DNA of 64,000 nt from Flavonifractor sp. An82 (GCF_002159265.1 NZ_NFHG01000006.1:1-64000), one strand, 5' to 3'; counted from the stretch's first letter, positions 1 to 9,241 are shown. Notes: generated from the letters alone by a model not told the origin. Numbers and translations are program-made.

Positions 1-114
1 AGGATTGCATCAGGCCAAGACACTCTCATTCTAACAGCTTAGGCAACGATACGGAAAAGACACGGCTGGCTGCCGTGCCTTAAACCGTAAATATATTGTA
101 ATAGGAGGATTACC

Positions 115-804
115 TTGAAAATACTGGTTGTAGACGACGAGAAAGTGCTGGTCAAGGGCATCAAGTTCAACCTGGAGAGCGAGGGCTACCAGGTGGAGGC
201 CGGCTATGACGGGGAGGAGGCGGTGGAGCTGGCCCGCAGCGGCAGCTTCGACCTCATCATTCTGGATCTGATGATGCCCAAGATCGACGGACTTCAGGCC
301 TGCATGCGCATCCGGGAGTTCTCCAATGTGCCCATCATCATGCTCACCGCCCGCAGCGAGGACACCGACAAGATCATCGGCTTTGAGTGCGGCGCCGACG
401 ACTATATCACCAAGCCCTTTAATATTCTGGAGCTGAAAGCCCGTGTGCGGGCCCTGCTCCGCCGGGCGGGCATGGCGGCCCAGCAGAAGGGGGGCGGCGG
501 CAAGCTGGTCATGGGCCACATCACCCTGGACCCGGACGCCCGGGCGGCCTGGAAGGACGGCAAGAGCGTGGACCTGACCGCCAAGGAGTTTGACCTGATG
601 GAGCTGCTCATGCGCAACCCCGGGCGGGTGTACAGCCGGGAGAATCTGCTCAACGTGGTGTGGGGCTATGAGTATGCCGGCGACTACCGGACGGTGGACG
701 TCCACGTCCGCCGTCTGCGGGAGAAGCTGGAGCTGGACCCTGCCAACCCCCAGTATATCCTCACCAAATGGGGCGTGGGCTATTATCTGAAGCATGGAAC
801 GTAA
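115..804 (+). CDS. OmpR-family DNA-binding response regulator
   Basis: A 229-residue two-domain response regulator that would be phosphorylated by the kinase encoded next to it and act as a transcription factor in the cytoplasm. The receiver domain (about 1-115) shows the acidic pair at D7/D8, the phosphoacceptor D51 in LDLMMPK and K100 in DDYITKPF. A winged-helix DNA-binding domain (about 130-228) ends in the usual VGYYL. The start is TTG at 115, chosen because AGGAGG lies about 8 bases upstream and MKILVVDDE is the normal N-terminus of the family. It overlaps the kinase gene by 11 bases, so the two are translationally coupled. The target regulon is not visible. Confidence 0.93.
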   Translation: MKILVVDDEKVLVKGIKFNLESEGYQVEAGYDGEEAVELARSGSFDLIILDLMMPKIDGLQACMRIREFSNVPIIMLTARSEDTDKIIGFECGADDYITKPFNILELKARVRALLRRAGMAAQQKGGGGKLVMGHITLDPDARAAWKDGKSVDLTAKEFDLMELLMRNPGRVYSRENLLNVVWGYEYAGDYRTVDVHVRRLREKLELDPANPQYILTKWGVGYYLKHGT

Positions 805-2269
805 GCATCAGGAGAGCGAGACCGCCAGACGGGTGCCCTTCTGGCGGTCTTTGCAGACCAAATATGCTCTGACCTATCTGGTGATCGTGGCGGCGGTAGT
901 AGTGCTGCTCAATACCTATCCCCTGAAGGTATCCCAAACCTTGGCCTACCAGTCCAAGCAGACCTCTCTGCAAAACCAGGCATCGGTGCTGGCCTCCGCT
1001 CTGGCCACCGGGCCGGATGCCCTGACCCAGGAGGGAGCCACCCGCACGGTGAGCCTGCTGTTGGGCAGCCTGGGGGTCACCCGGGTGGTGGTCACCGATA
1101 CCAACGGCATGGTGCTGTGCGATTTTCAGGAGGGCAGCCAGCGCAGCGATACCGTGGGCCAATACGCCATGATCTGGGAGATCGTCACTGCCCTGCGGGG
1201 CAACAACGTGTTCCGGTCAGAGTATGCCGGCGGCGCCCTGTGCAGCCGGGCGGCGGTGCCCGTCACCTACCGCTCCATGACCCAGGGGGCGGTCTATCTC
1301 TATGAGTACGACGCCGAGCAGGGGGCGCTGCTCCAGGGCATCCAGACCAATCTGCGCACCATCTCCATCGTCATCTGTCTGGTGACGGCGGCCATGGGCG
1401 TGGTGTTTTCCAAGGCGCTGACCCGGCGGATCGCCCAGCTGCTGCGAGGCATCCACACGGTGCGCCAGGGCGAGTACAGCCACCGGGTCACTGTCAAGGG
1501 CGGGGACGAGCTCAGCCGTCTGGCCGACGAGTTTAACGAGCTCACCGGCCGGCTCCAGACCACGGAGGAGGTGCGCCGCCGCTTTGTGTCCGACGCCTCC
1601 CATGAGCTGAAAACGCCTCTGGCGTCCATCCGCCTGCTCACCGACTCCATCCTTCAGGCCGACCATATGGACGGTGAGACTGCCCGGGAGTTTTTGACCG
1701 ACATTGGGGATGAGGCCGAGCGGCTCACCCGTATCACCGAGAAGCTGCTTACCCTCACCCGGCTGGACACTGCCCACGAGATCCACAGGGCCCCGGTGGA
1801 CGTAAAGACGGTGGTGGAGCGGGTGGAGCACATGCTCTCCCCCCTGGCCCGGGCGGCCAATGTGTCCCTGGAGATGTCCCTGCAGCCCGGCTGCGTGATT
1901 CTGGCTACCGAGGATGACCTGTACCAGGTGGCCTTCAACCTGATGGAGAACGCGGTGAAGTACAACCTGCCCGGCGGAACGGTGACCGTCACCCTGAAGC
2001 GGACGGCGGAGCAGGTTATTCTGCTGGTGGAGGACACCGGCGTGGGCATCCCGGAGGACGACCTGCCCAAGATCTTCGATCGCTTCTATCGGGTAGACAA
2101 GGCCCGTTCCCGGGCTGCCGGCGGCACCGGTCTGGGCCTGTCCATCGTGCGGGACACGGTACGCCAGCACAACGGCTCCGTGGATGCCAGGCGGCGGGAG
2201 CAGGGAGGGACCTGCTTTACCGTCACATTCCCGCTTTGGACGGAGGAAGGGGGGACGGACCATGAGTAA
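794..2269 (+). CDS. Membrane sensor histidine kinase with HAMP domain
   Basis: A 491-residue sensor kinase, the partner of the overlapping response regulator. A first membrane helix lies at about 25-41 and an extracytoplasmic sensing region of about 140 residues follows. A second helix (about 188-206) leads into a HAMP linker. The HisKA box has the phosphorylated H270 in SHELKTPL, and the HATPase part carries an N box (ENAVKYN), a DTGVGIPEDD box and GGTGLGLS. The stop codon overlaps the start of the GerMN lipoprotein gene, so the three genes form one operon. The ligand is unknown. Confidence 0.92.
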   Translation: MERKHQESETARRVPFWRSLQTKYALTYLVIVAAVVVLLNTYPLKVSQTLAYQSKQTSLQNQASVLASALATGPDALTQEGATRTVSLLLGSLGVTRVVVTDTNGMVLCDFQEGSQRSDTVGQYAMIWEIVTALRGNNVFRSEYAGGALCSRAAVPVTYRSMTQGAVYLYEYDAEQGALLQGIQTNLRTISIVICLVTAAMGVVFSKALTRRIAQLLRGIHTVRQGEYSHRVTVKGGDELSRLADEFNELTGRLQTTEEVRRRFVSDASHELKTPLASIRLLTDSILQADHMDGETAREFLTDIGDEAERLTRITEKLLTLTRLDTAHEIHRAPVDVKTVVERVEHMLSPLARAANVSLEMSLQPGCVILATEDDLYQVAFNLMENAVKYNLPGGTVTVTLKRTAEQVILLVEDTGVGIPEDDLPKIFDRFYRVDKARSRAAGGTGLGLSIVRDTVRQHNGSVDARRREQGGTCFTVTFPLWTEEGGTDHE

Positions 2270-3179
2270 GCGAAGCGCTGTGCTGCTGCTGTGCGCGGCC
2301 CTGCTGGCGGCAGGGGGGTGCGCCCACCGGGAGAGCGGGTCAGGCAAGGGACAGGAGTATCTGATCTATTACTCCGCCCTCTCCAACCGGGAGAGCGAGT
2401 CGGCGGTGGCAGGGGAACATCGCGCCCTGTCCGCCGGACAGGAAACCGTGCCCGCCCTGATGTCCCTGCTGCTGTCCCAGCCGGAGTCTGCCGGTCTGAC
2501 CTCCCCCTTTCCCAGTGGCCTCCGGCTGCTGGACTGGCAGCTGGAGGAGGGACGGCTCCACCTTGATCTGTCCGACCACTATTACAGTCTGTCCGGCGTG
2601 GACCTCACTCTGGCCGACGCCTGCCTGGCCCTGACCTTCTGCCAGCTGGAGGAGGTGGACTCGGTCTATGTGACCGTGGAGGGCCACGAGCTGCCCTACC
2701 GGGCTGCCCAGCAGCTGTCCATGGAAAATATTCTGCTGGCCGGCGGCGCGGACGAGCCCATGTCGCTGGGGGTGGACCTCTGGTACCTGAGGCCCGGCGG
2801 CCGCGCCCTGGGTGTGGAGCGGCGGCAGATCGTCAAGACGGTGGACCAGACCCTGGTACAGGCGGTTTTGGCCGCCTGGGCCGACGGCCCGGAGGGGGAA
2901 CTGGTCTCCTGTCTGCCCCAGGGCAGCCAGATCCGTTCGGTGGAGGTACAGGACGGCGTCTGCGTGGTGGATCTGTCCCAGGAGTACATCGACGGCCTGC
3001 CCCGGTCGGAACAGACCGCCGCCCTTACCGTATACGCCATGGTGAACACTTTGTGCGAACTGGACGGGGTGGAGGCGGTACAGCTCTACATCGACGGGGA
3101 GCCAGCCCCGGCCGTGGGCGATCTGCCGCTGGACCGGGCCCTCATCCCGGACACCTCCCTGACGGAGGCCGGTTCTTGA
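2262..3179 (+). CDS. GerMN-domain lipoprotein
   Basis: A 305-residue predicted lipoprotein. A basic start and hydrophobic stretch end in the lipobox LAAGGC, with the lipidated Cys near residue 20. Two GerMN-type domains follow (about 75-165 and 195-285), each with the QxxxxALL...LDLS pattern seen in GerM and in lipoproteins paired with two-component systems. The start at ATG 2262 gives the signal peptide, follows a GGAGG-rich region and overlaps the kinase stop. An upstream in-frame start at 2184 lies inside the kinase and was rejected. Its position as third gene of the operon suggests it modulates or reports to the kinase at the membrane, which is inference. Confidence 0.85.
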   Translation: MSKRSAVLLLCAALLAAGGCAHRESGSGKGQEYLIYYSALSNRESESAVAGEHRALSAGQETVPALMSLLLSQPESAGLTSPFPSGLRLLDWQLEEGRLHLDLSDHYYSLSGVDLTLADACLALTFCQLEEVDSVYVTVEGHELPYRAAQQLSMENILLAGGADEPMSLGVDLWYLRPGGRALGVERRQIVKTVDQTLVQAVLAAWADGPEGELVSCLPQGSQIRSVEVQDGVCVVDLSQEYIDGLPRSEQTAALTVYAMVNTLCELDGVEAVQLYIDGEPAPAVGDLPLDRALIPDTSLTEAGS

Positions 3180-3204
3180 CAACCGGACCGGTCGGGTGTA
3201 ACAT
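3176..3204 (+). promoter_or_regulatory. Sigma-A promoter for the sulfhydrylase operon
   Basis: TTGACA at 3176-3181 and TAACAT at 3199-3204 with a 17-base spacer. The -35 box overlaps the stop codon of the GerMN gene. The leader to ATG 3289 would be about 75 bases. Confidence 0.7.
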
Positions 3205-3288
3205 ACCAAATATTATTTGACGCTTTATAACATTACCGCGATACAGGCATCCCTGCCGACCCCTCGCAAAGAAAGGAAGAATCACGCC

Positions 3289-4572
3289 ATGAGCCAGCAC
3301 CGCATCAGTACCCAGTGTATCCACGCCGGTTATACTCCCGGCAACGGGGAGCCCCGGAACATCCCCATCGTTCAGTCCACCACCTTCCGGTATGCCACCG
3401 GCGAGCAGATGGGGGCCCTCTTTGATCTGGAGGCCAGCGGCTACTTCTATACCCGCCTGCAAAATCCCACCAACGACTATGTAGCCGCCAAGATCTGCGC
3501 CCTGGAGGGGGGCACCGCGGCTATGCTCACCTCCTCCGGTCAGGCGGCTTCCTTCTATGCCATTTTCAATATCGTCTCCTGCGGGGAGCATGTGGTGTGC
3601 TCCTCCTCCATCTACGGCGGCACCTACAATCTGTTTGCCGTCACCATGAAGCGCATGGGCATCGACTTCACCTTCGTGGACCCCGACTGCACCGAGGAGG
3701 AGCTGAATGCCGCCTTCCGGCCTGAGACCCGGGCCGTCTTCGGAGAGACCATCGCCAATCCCGCCCTCACCGTGCTGGATATCGAGAAGTTTGCCAAGGC
3801 GGCCCACGCCCACGGTGTGCCCCTCATTGTGGACAATACCTTTGCCACCCCGGTGAACTGCCGCCCCTTTGAGTGGGGGGCTGACATTGTCACCCACTCC
3901 ACCACCAAGTACATGGACGGCCACGCCAACGCGGTGGGAGGCGCCATTGTGGACTCCGGCAAGTTCGACTGGAACGCCCACGCCGACAAGTTCCCCGGCC
4001 TCACCACTCCCGATGAGAGCTACCACGGCGTCACCTACACCGAGCGCTTCGGCCTGGAGGGAGCCTACATCACCAAGGCCACCGTCCAGCTCATGCGGGA
4101 CCTGGGCTCCATCCCCTCTCCCCAGAACTGCTATTACCTGAACATCGGCCTGGAGACCCTGCCCCTGCGGGTGGCCCGGCACTGCGAGAACGCCCTGGCG
4201 GTGGCCAAGTTCCTGAAGGATCACCCCAAGGTGGCCTGGGTGCGCTACCCCGGCCTGGAGGGGGACCCCTACTATGAGCGGGCTCAGAAGTACATGCCGG
4301 ACGGCACCTGCGGCGTGGTGTCCTTCGGCGTAAAGGGCGGCCGTGAGGCGGCCTCCAAGTTCATGGCCGGCCTGGAGCTGGCCTCCATCGCCACCCATGT
4401 GGCCGACGCCAAGACCTGCACCCTCCATCCCGCCTCCACCACCCACCGCCAGATGACCGATGAGGAGCTGGCCGCCGCCGGCGTCTCCCCCGACCTGGTG
4501 CGCCTCAGCGTGGGCATTGAGGACGTGCAGGACATTCTGGAGGACGTGGCCCACGCCCTGGAGCAGGTGTAA
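3289..4572 (+). CDS. O-acetylhomoserine (thiol)-lyase, PLP-dependent
   Basis: A 427-residue Cys/Met-metabolism PLP enzyme of the kind that makes homocysteine from O-acetylhomoserine and sulfide. The N-terminal ISTQCIHAGYTPG and IPIVQSTTF motifs and the STTKYMDGH box, whose K207 should bind PLP, match the long O-acetylhomoserine sulfhydrylase branch rather than cystathionine synthases. The length fits the usual 425-430. The start at ATG 3289 follows GAAAGGAAG at good spacing; the upstream in-frame ATG lacks a ribosome binding site. The next gene begins 4 bases after the stop, so these are co-transcribed. Confidence 0.93.
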   Translation: MSQHRISTQCIHAGYTPGNGEPRNIPIVQSTTFRYATGEQMGALFDLEASGYFYTRLQNPTNDYVAAKICALEGGTAAMLTSSGQAASFYAIFNIVSCGEHVVCSSSIYGGTYNLFAVTMKRMGIDFTFVDPDCTEEELNAAFRPETRAVFGETIANPALTVLDIEKFAKAAHAHGVPLIVDNTFATPVNCRPFEWGADIVTHSTTKYMDGHANAVGGAIVDSGKFDWNAHADKFPGLTTPDESYHGVTYTERFGLEGAYITKATVQLMRDLGSIPSPQNCYYLNIGLETLPLRVARHCENALAVAKFLKDHPKVAWVRYPGLEGDPYYERAQKYMPDGTCGVVSFGVKGGREAASKFMAGLELASIATHVADAKTCTLHPASTTHRQMTDEELAAAGVSPDLVRLSVGIEDVQDILEDVAHALEQV

Positions 4573-4575
4573 GCC

Positions 4576-5133
4576 ATGGTTGTGGATCCCAACGTATACA
4601 GCGGCCCGCCGGCGGAGGCGCGTCATCCCAATGAGATGGCGGTCTATGCCTTCCTGGATCAGCTGGGCATCTCCTACCAGCGGTGCGACCATGAATATGC
4701 CAACACCATGGAGGACTGCAAGGCGGTAGAGCAGGTGCTGGGCGCCCCCATCTGCAAAAATCTGCTGCTGACCAACCGGAAGCAGACCGACTTTTATCTG
4801 CTGATGATGCCGGGGGACAAGCCCTTCAAGACCAAAGACGTCACCGCCCAGCTGGGCTGCGCCCGGTTGTCCTTCGCCACGCCGGAGCACATGATGGACC
4901 TGCTGGGGGCCGCTCCCGGCTCGGCCAGTGCCTTTGAGCTGATCCACGACAAAGAGGGCAGGGTACAGCTGGTGATGGACAGGGAGCTGCTGGCGGGGGA
5001 GTTCATCAGCGGACACCCCTGCTTCTCCACCACCACCCTGAAGCTGACCCGGTCCGATTTTCTGGACCGTTTCCTGCCTGCGGTGGGCCATCAGCCCGTC
5101 ATTGTGGACCTGCCCTGGCCGGAACAAGAGTAA
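4576..5133 (+). CDS. ProX/YbaK-type aminoacyl-tRNA deacylase
   Basis: A 185-residue protein with a single YbaK/ProRS-associated editing domain across nearly its whole length, including the KNLLLTN and FYLLMMPGDKPFK segments of the ProX/PrdX branch. Members hydrolyse mischarged tRNA, usually Ala- or Cys-tRNA(Pro), in the cytoplasm. It sits 4 bases after a homocysteine/cysteine-related synthase and 12 bases before a dehydrogenase. A role against thiol amino-acid mischarging is plausible but inferred. The specificity cannot be read from the sequence. Confidence 0.85.
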   Translation: MVVDPNVYSGPPAEARHPNEMAVYAFLDQLGISYQRCDHEYANTMEDCKAVEQVLGAPICKNLLLTNRKQTDFYLLMMPGDKPFKTKDVTAQLGCARLSFATPEHMMDLLGAAPGSASAFELIHDKEGRVQLVMDRELLAGEFISGHPCFSTTTLKLTRSDFLDRFLPAVGHQPVIVDLPWPEQE

Positions 5134-5145
5134 GGAGGGAGGGCC

Positions 5146-6183
5146 ATGCTGGCCTATACCTATGTGGAGCGGGGTAAGTTTGCCCTGCTGAACAAGCCCA
5201 AGCCTCAGCTGCTGGACGACGGGGACGCCATCGTCCGGGTCACCCTGTCCAGCATCTGTACCAGCGACCTGCACATCAAGCACGGCTCGGTGCCCCGGGC
5301 GGTGCCCGGTATTACGGTGGGCCATGAGATGGTGGGTGTGGTGGAGGAAGTGGGGGCCGGGGTGTCCACGGTACAGCCCGGCGACCGTGTGACCGTCAAC
5401 GTGGAGACCTTCTGCGGCCACTGCTTCTTCTGTCAGCACGGCTGGGTGAACAACTGTACCGATCCCAACGGGGGCTGGGCCCTGGGCTGCCGCATTGACG
5501 GCGGTCAGGCCGAGTATGTCCGGGTGCCTTACGCCGACCAGGGGCTGGACAAGATCCCCGATGGCGTGTCCGACCGGCAGGCCCTTTTCGTGGGGGATAT
5601 TCTGGCCACCGGCTATTGGGCGGCGGATATCTCCCACATCACGTCGGAAGACACGGTGCTCATCATCGGCGGCGGGCCAACCGGCCTGTGCACCCTCCAG
5701 TGTGTCCGGCTTCAGAACCCCCGGCGGATCATCCTGTGCGAGCGGGACCCCCTGCGCCGGGCCTTTGTGGAAGCCCACTACCCCGGTGTGCTGACGGTGG
5801 GACCGGAGGAGGCGGAGTCCTTCGTGCTGGCCCACAGCGACCATGGCGGCGCCGATGTGGTGCTGGAGGTGGCGGGCGGACCAGATACCTTCCGCCTGGC
5901 CTGGCAGTGCGCCCGGCCCAACGCCGTGGTGGCGGTGGTGGCCCTGTACGATACCGACCAGGTGCTGCCCCTGCCCCAGATGTACGGCAAGAACCTGACC
6001 TTCAAGACCGGCGGTGTGGACGGCTGCAACTGTGCCCGCACCCTGGAGCTCATTGCCCAGGGAAAGCTGGATACCACCGCCCTCATCACCCACACTTATT
6101 CCCTCGACCGGATTGAGGAGGCCTACGACCTTTTTGAGTACCGGCGGGACGGGGTGATCAAGGTAGCGGTCACCGGTCCGTAA
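5146..6183 (+). CDS. Zinc-dependent alcohol dehydrogenase family protein
   Basis: A 345-residue medium-chain dehydrogenase. The catalytic zinc ligands are visible as C38 and the H60-E61 pair of GHE, and the structural zinc site as C90, C93, C96 and C104. A Rossmann fold follows with GGGPTGL near 178-185. The dinucleotide-binding end has CERD, suggesting NAD(H) rather than NADP(H). It resembles the threonine dehydrogenase/sorbitol dehydrogenase-like group, but the substrate is not clear. The start at ATG 5146 follows AAGGAGGGAGG. It is the last gene of the sulfhydrylase operon and is followed by a terminator. Confidence 0.88.
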   Translation: MLAYTYVERGKFALLNKPKPQLLDDGDAIVRVTLSSICTSDLHIKHGSVPRAVPGITVGHEMVGVVEEVGAGVSTVQPGDRVTVNVETFCGHCFFCQHGWVNNCTDPNGGWALGCRIDGGQAEYVRVPYADQGLDKIPDGVSDRQALFVGDILATGYWAADISHITSEDTVLIIGGGPTGLCTLQCVRLQNPRRIILCERDPLRRAFVEAHYPGVLTVGPEEAESFVLAHSDHGGADVVLEVAGGPDTFRLAWQCARPNAVVAVVALYDTDQVLPLPQMYGKNLTFKTGGVDGCNCARTLELIAQGKLDTTALITHTYSLDRIEEAYDLFEYRRDGVIKVAVTGP

Positions 6184-6197
6184 AATACACAGAAAAG

Positions 6198-6229
6198 CTC
6201 CGGGAGATGGACTTCTCCCGGAGTTTTTG
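6198..6229 (+). terminator. Rho-independent terminator
   Basis: A 10-bp stem (CTCCGGGAGA with TCTCCCGGAG, 6-base loop) followed by TTTTTGTT, 15 bases after the dehydrogenase stop codon. Confidence 0.9.
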
Positions 6230-6317
6230 TTACCTTTGGAACTGTTTTGTGATAAAACTGTCACTTCTTTTTTGAATACATGTGCTATCATGGAGCTATG
6301 GAAAGGAAGTGGAGCAA

Positions 6318-8126
6318 ATGAAGCGATTGCTTGCGCTGACCCTCTGTCTGGCACTGCTCTGTCCCGCCGCCCTGGCGGCAGAGGGAGAGGAGCTGTGGCA
6401 GCGGACCGAGCCGGGCGGAAATTATGTGACCATCCGCCTGGACTATTCCCGGGATGAGGATATGGACTGGAGCATGCTCCGCAGAGTGGGCGTGCGGGAC
6501 GCCGACACCAAGGAGCCGGTGCCCCTCAGCAGCGACCTGGCCTGGGGAGAGGAGCTCTTTGCCACAGTGCCTGCGGAGGATGCGGACCGGCCCCTGGAGG
6601 TCTTTCTGGGGGAGGAGCACCAGTTCCCCGACTGCGTTGAGGTCTGGCAGGACCATGCCTACTATTATCCCCCCGGCGGCACAGAGGAGCTCTATCTGCG
6701 GGGTGTGGTCAGGGGGGACGGAGCCGGCAACCTGAACCCGGACCAGACCATTACCCGGGCGGAGGCCTTTGCCATGGTCTGTCGGCTGCTGAGCCTGGAG
6801 AGCGCCGGCGACCCCGGTTATGAGGATGTATCCCCGGATGACTGGTACTATGAAGCCGCTTCCGCCGCCCGGGCGGCCGGTCTGGCCGCGGCGGACACCA
6901 ACTTTAATCCCACCCGTACGGTGACCCGGGGGGAGTTCACCGTCATGCTGGCCCGGGCCATGGAGTATGTGGGCTGGGTCACCATTCCGGAGGACGGGGA
7001 CCGGTCCCGGCTGACTTTGGGGGATGCGGACCAGATCCCGGACTGGGCCCTGGGGGGCTATCTGGCCTTTGAGGATGACTATTCTATGGGCATCTATACC
7101 ATCCAGAGCACCGGGGAGATCGATGAGGTGTACGGCGAGGAGATCACCCAGCGGCTGGCCCAGTGGGATCTGGGGGCCACCCGGGGGGAGGTCATCACCT
7201 TCATGGACAACGTGCGCCAGTGGATCACCTGGTACCCGAAACAGACCGCCATCGACCTGGGCTTTGACCAGGAGATGCCGGTGGTGGACGGTTCCACCTC
7301 CACCTATCCCTACACCACCGCCTTGTATGGGGCCCTGTTCACCAACTATGAGCGCCATCCTCAGTTCCCGGAGAGCCACTCCAAGAGCCACGAGTCCTAT
7401 GAGCGGCTCATCAGCGGGGAAGTGGACGCCCTCTTTGCCGCGACGCTGCCCTCGGAGGATCTGAAGGATCTGGCCAAAGAGGCGGGGGTGGAGCTGACGT
7501 GCATTCCCATTGCCTATGACGCCATGGTGTTCTTCACCAACGCGGAGAACAGCATTACCGGCCTGACCATGCAGCAGATCCAGGATATCTATGTGTGGGG
7601 CAAGTACGATAACTGGAGCCAGGTGGGGGGACCGGACGCCGGGCTGCTGCCCTACCGCCGCAACGCGGACAGCGGCTCCCACGCCCTGATGGAGCAATAC
7701 TTCCTGGAGGGGGGCAAGCTGACCCTCAGCCCCGATGTGAACAATGTGCTCACCTCCTACGCCATGTCCTCCGCCCTCACTGACGTGGCGGAAGCCATGA
7801 CCACTAATCCTCTGGCCTATGCCATGGGCTACAGCGTGTACTACTATTATGTAAACAGCTACTGGCTGCTGTTTGACTCTTCCGGCGGGGACCTGAAGCT
7901 GCTGGCGGTGGACGGCGTGGTGCCGTCGGAGGAGACCATCGCCGACGGAAGCTACCCCCTGGCGGGATACAACTACCTGGTGTTCCGCTCCGACGAGCCG
8001 GCGGATTCTCCCGCCCGCAGGCTGGCCGCCTTCCTGCTTACCCAGGAGGGGCAGACCCTGGTGACCAACGCCGGTTTCGGAGCTCTGAGCCAGAGCGACC
8101 TGGCCAAGGCCAAAGACCTGTTGTAA
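6318..8126 (+). CDS. SLH-domain protein fused to a PstS-like substrate-binding domain
   Basis: A 602-residue secreted protein. A signal peptide (about 1-22, ending in PAALAAE) is followed by about 90 residues without a recognised domain. Two SLH-type repeats follow (about 133-235; ITRAEAFAMVCRLL and VTRGEFTVMLARAM with DDWYYEA between), which anchor proteins to the cell wall. The C-terminal part (about 330-602) looks like a phosphate/periplasmic binding protein: YPYTTALYGALF, a stretch around SGEVDALF, ITGLTMQQIQDIYVWG and RRNADSGSH are typical PstS-like positions. The start is ATG 6318, after GGAAGTGGAG. It is monocistronic between two terminators. The bound ligand is unproven. Confidence 0.8.
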   Translation: MKRLLALTLCLALLCPAALAAEGEELWQRTEPGGNYVTIRLDYSRDEDMDWSMLRRVGVRDADTKEPVPLSSDLAWGEELFATVPAEDADRPLEVFLGEEHQFPDCVEVWQDHAYYYPPGGTEELYLRGVVRGDGAGNLNPDQTITRAEAFAMVCRLLSLESAGDPGYEDVSPDDWYYEAASAARAAGLAAADTNFNPTRTVTRGEFTVMLARAMEYVGWVTIPEDGDRSRLTLGDADQIPDWALGGYLAFEDDYSMGIYTIQSTGEIDEVYGEEITQRLAQWDLGATRGEVITFMDNVRQWITWYPKQTAIDLGFDQEMPVVDGSTSTYPYTTALYGALFTNYERHPQFPESHSKSHESYERLISGEVDALFAATLPSEDLKDLAKEAGVELTCIPIAYDAMVFFTNAENSITGLTMQQIQDIYVWGKYDNWSQVGGPDAGLLPYRRNADSGSHALMEQYFLEGGKLTLSPDVNNVLTSYAMSSALTDVAEAMTTNPLAYAMGYSVYYYYVNSYWLLFDSSGGDLKLLAVDGVVPSEETIADGSYPLAGYNYLVFRSDEPADSPARRLAAFLLTQEGQTLVTNAGFGALSQSDLAKAKDLL

Positions 8127-8142
8127 CAGAGAAATAAGTTTA

Positions 8143-8173
8143 AATGGCCGCCCAACGGGCGGCCATTTTTTGT
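8143..8173 (+). terminator. Rho-independent terminator
   Basis: Perfect stem AATGGCCGCCC / GGGCGGCCATT with a 3-base loop and a run of T, located 17 bases after the SLH gene and before the convergent DUF4179 gene. Confidence 0.9.
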
Positions 8174-8227
8174 GACGATTTGTCCCTTATCAGCTTCAGA
8201 AGCCGGTCAGGTTCTGACCACTTCGAC

Positions 8228-9241
8228 TCACTCATACATCACGCCGTTGATCTCTGCGGACGCAATGCTGTTTGTATCCACGATCCGGTTGAAGGTATAG
8301 GTGAGGGTGCTGCCTTCCAGGTCGAGCAAGCCGTAGGTTTGGTTCGAAACAAAGTCAGCCTCGTTTTTCACCACATATTTGGAGCCGTCCGTATAATACA
8401 GCGTGACGCTGTCAATGGAATCACCGTCCACTCCAAGGGAAGCCAGATCCATTTGAATGCTGACGGGGGAGATGTAAACCGCGCCGTCGGCCAGCTCCAC
8501 GCCTGCGATGCCTACGTCGCCGGGCAATTCTATGGAAATGTCATTCCTTTTGGTCCAGTCATCCCCTGAGCCGATCCCTACACAGATGGTTTTCTGAGAC
8601 GGGTGTGCAATGAACGGGTCGACAATAAAATAGGTGCAGATGTATAGCTTTGTTTCACTGCTCATGGCCGTATCCAGATAGTCGCGGCTGGAGCCCCGCA
8701 CTCTTGTAAAAATAGGTGCCTCCGCAGGCCACCACAGCTCCCCATCGGAGAATACTTCATAGCCGATGACCCCATTGCTGTTTTCCACCGTGTAATAGAG
8801 CATCCCTGCCCGCGTTGCGGCGTCATATAAGAGTGCTTCCACATTTAACGTGTAGTCACCGCACACTGCGCTTTCCCCTACGGCAAAAATGTACGGTGCG
8901 ATCAATTCCTGGGCCAGGGTCTCATCCACCGGCACCCGCTCCCAGGCGGGGAGGTTTGTCACCAGCTTTCCATACTCGTTATACTCCACAATACCATTTC
9001 CGGAGCTGACATTCTCGCCGAACAGCGCATGGATCATAGATGCCGGGTTTTCATACCGGAGAAAGCCTACCGCGGCGGCGGCTGTGACGATGCCGCACAA
9101 AACAGCGGCTGCTACGGCAACGGTTCTGGACCATTTTGCGCGTTTTCTGCTCTTGTGTGTCATATTCATTACCTCCACAAGCACGTCTTCGGAGGCATGA
9201 AGGGAGGAAAAGGTCTCCTGATAGGTTTTTTTATCAAACAT
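8228..9241 (-). CDS. DUF4179 membrane protein, likely anti-sigma factor
   Basis: A 337-residue protein with a cytoplasmic N-terminus of about 40 residues, one membrane helix (about 42-62) and a large extracytoplasmic part. The layout and the helix-proximal sequence match DUF4179 proteins, which are found beside ECF sigma factors and act as their anti-sigma partners in related families. The gene overlaps the sigma gene by 8 bases and is translated after it. The two are clearly AT-richer than the surrounding chromosome, which hints at acquisition. The signal sensed is unknown. Confidence 0.78.
   Translation of the reverse strand: MFDKKTYQETFSSLHASEDVLVEVMNMTHKSRKRAKWSRTVAVAAAVLCGIVTAAAAVGFLRYENPASMIHALFGENVSSGNGIVEYNEYGKLVTNLPAWERVPVDETLAQELIAPYIFAVGESAVCGDYTLNVEALLYDAATRAGMLYYTVENSNGVIGYEVFSDGELWWPAEAPIFTRVRGSSRDYLDTAMSSETKLYICTYFIVDPFIAHPSQKTICVGIGSGDDWTKRNDISIELPGDVGIAGVELADGAVYISPVSIQMDLASLGVDGDSIDSVTLYYTDGSKYVVKNEADFVSNQTYGLLDLEGSTLTYTFNRIVDTNSIASAEINGVMYE

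Noticed and set aside
3142-6354. A 1070-codon open frame on the minus strand
   Set aside because: It lies antisense to three well-supported genes and a terminator. High-GC DNA with G/C third positions gives long empty antisense frames, and the translation is His/Gly/Pro-rich with no family match.
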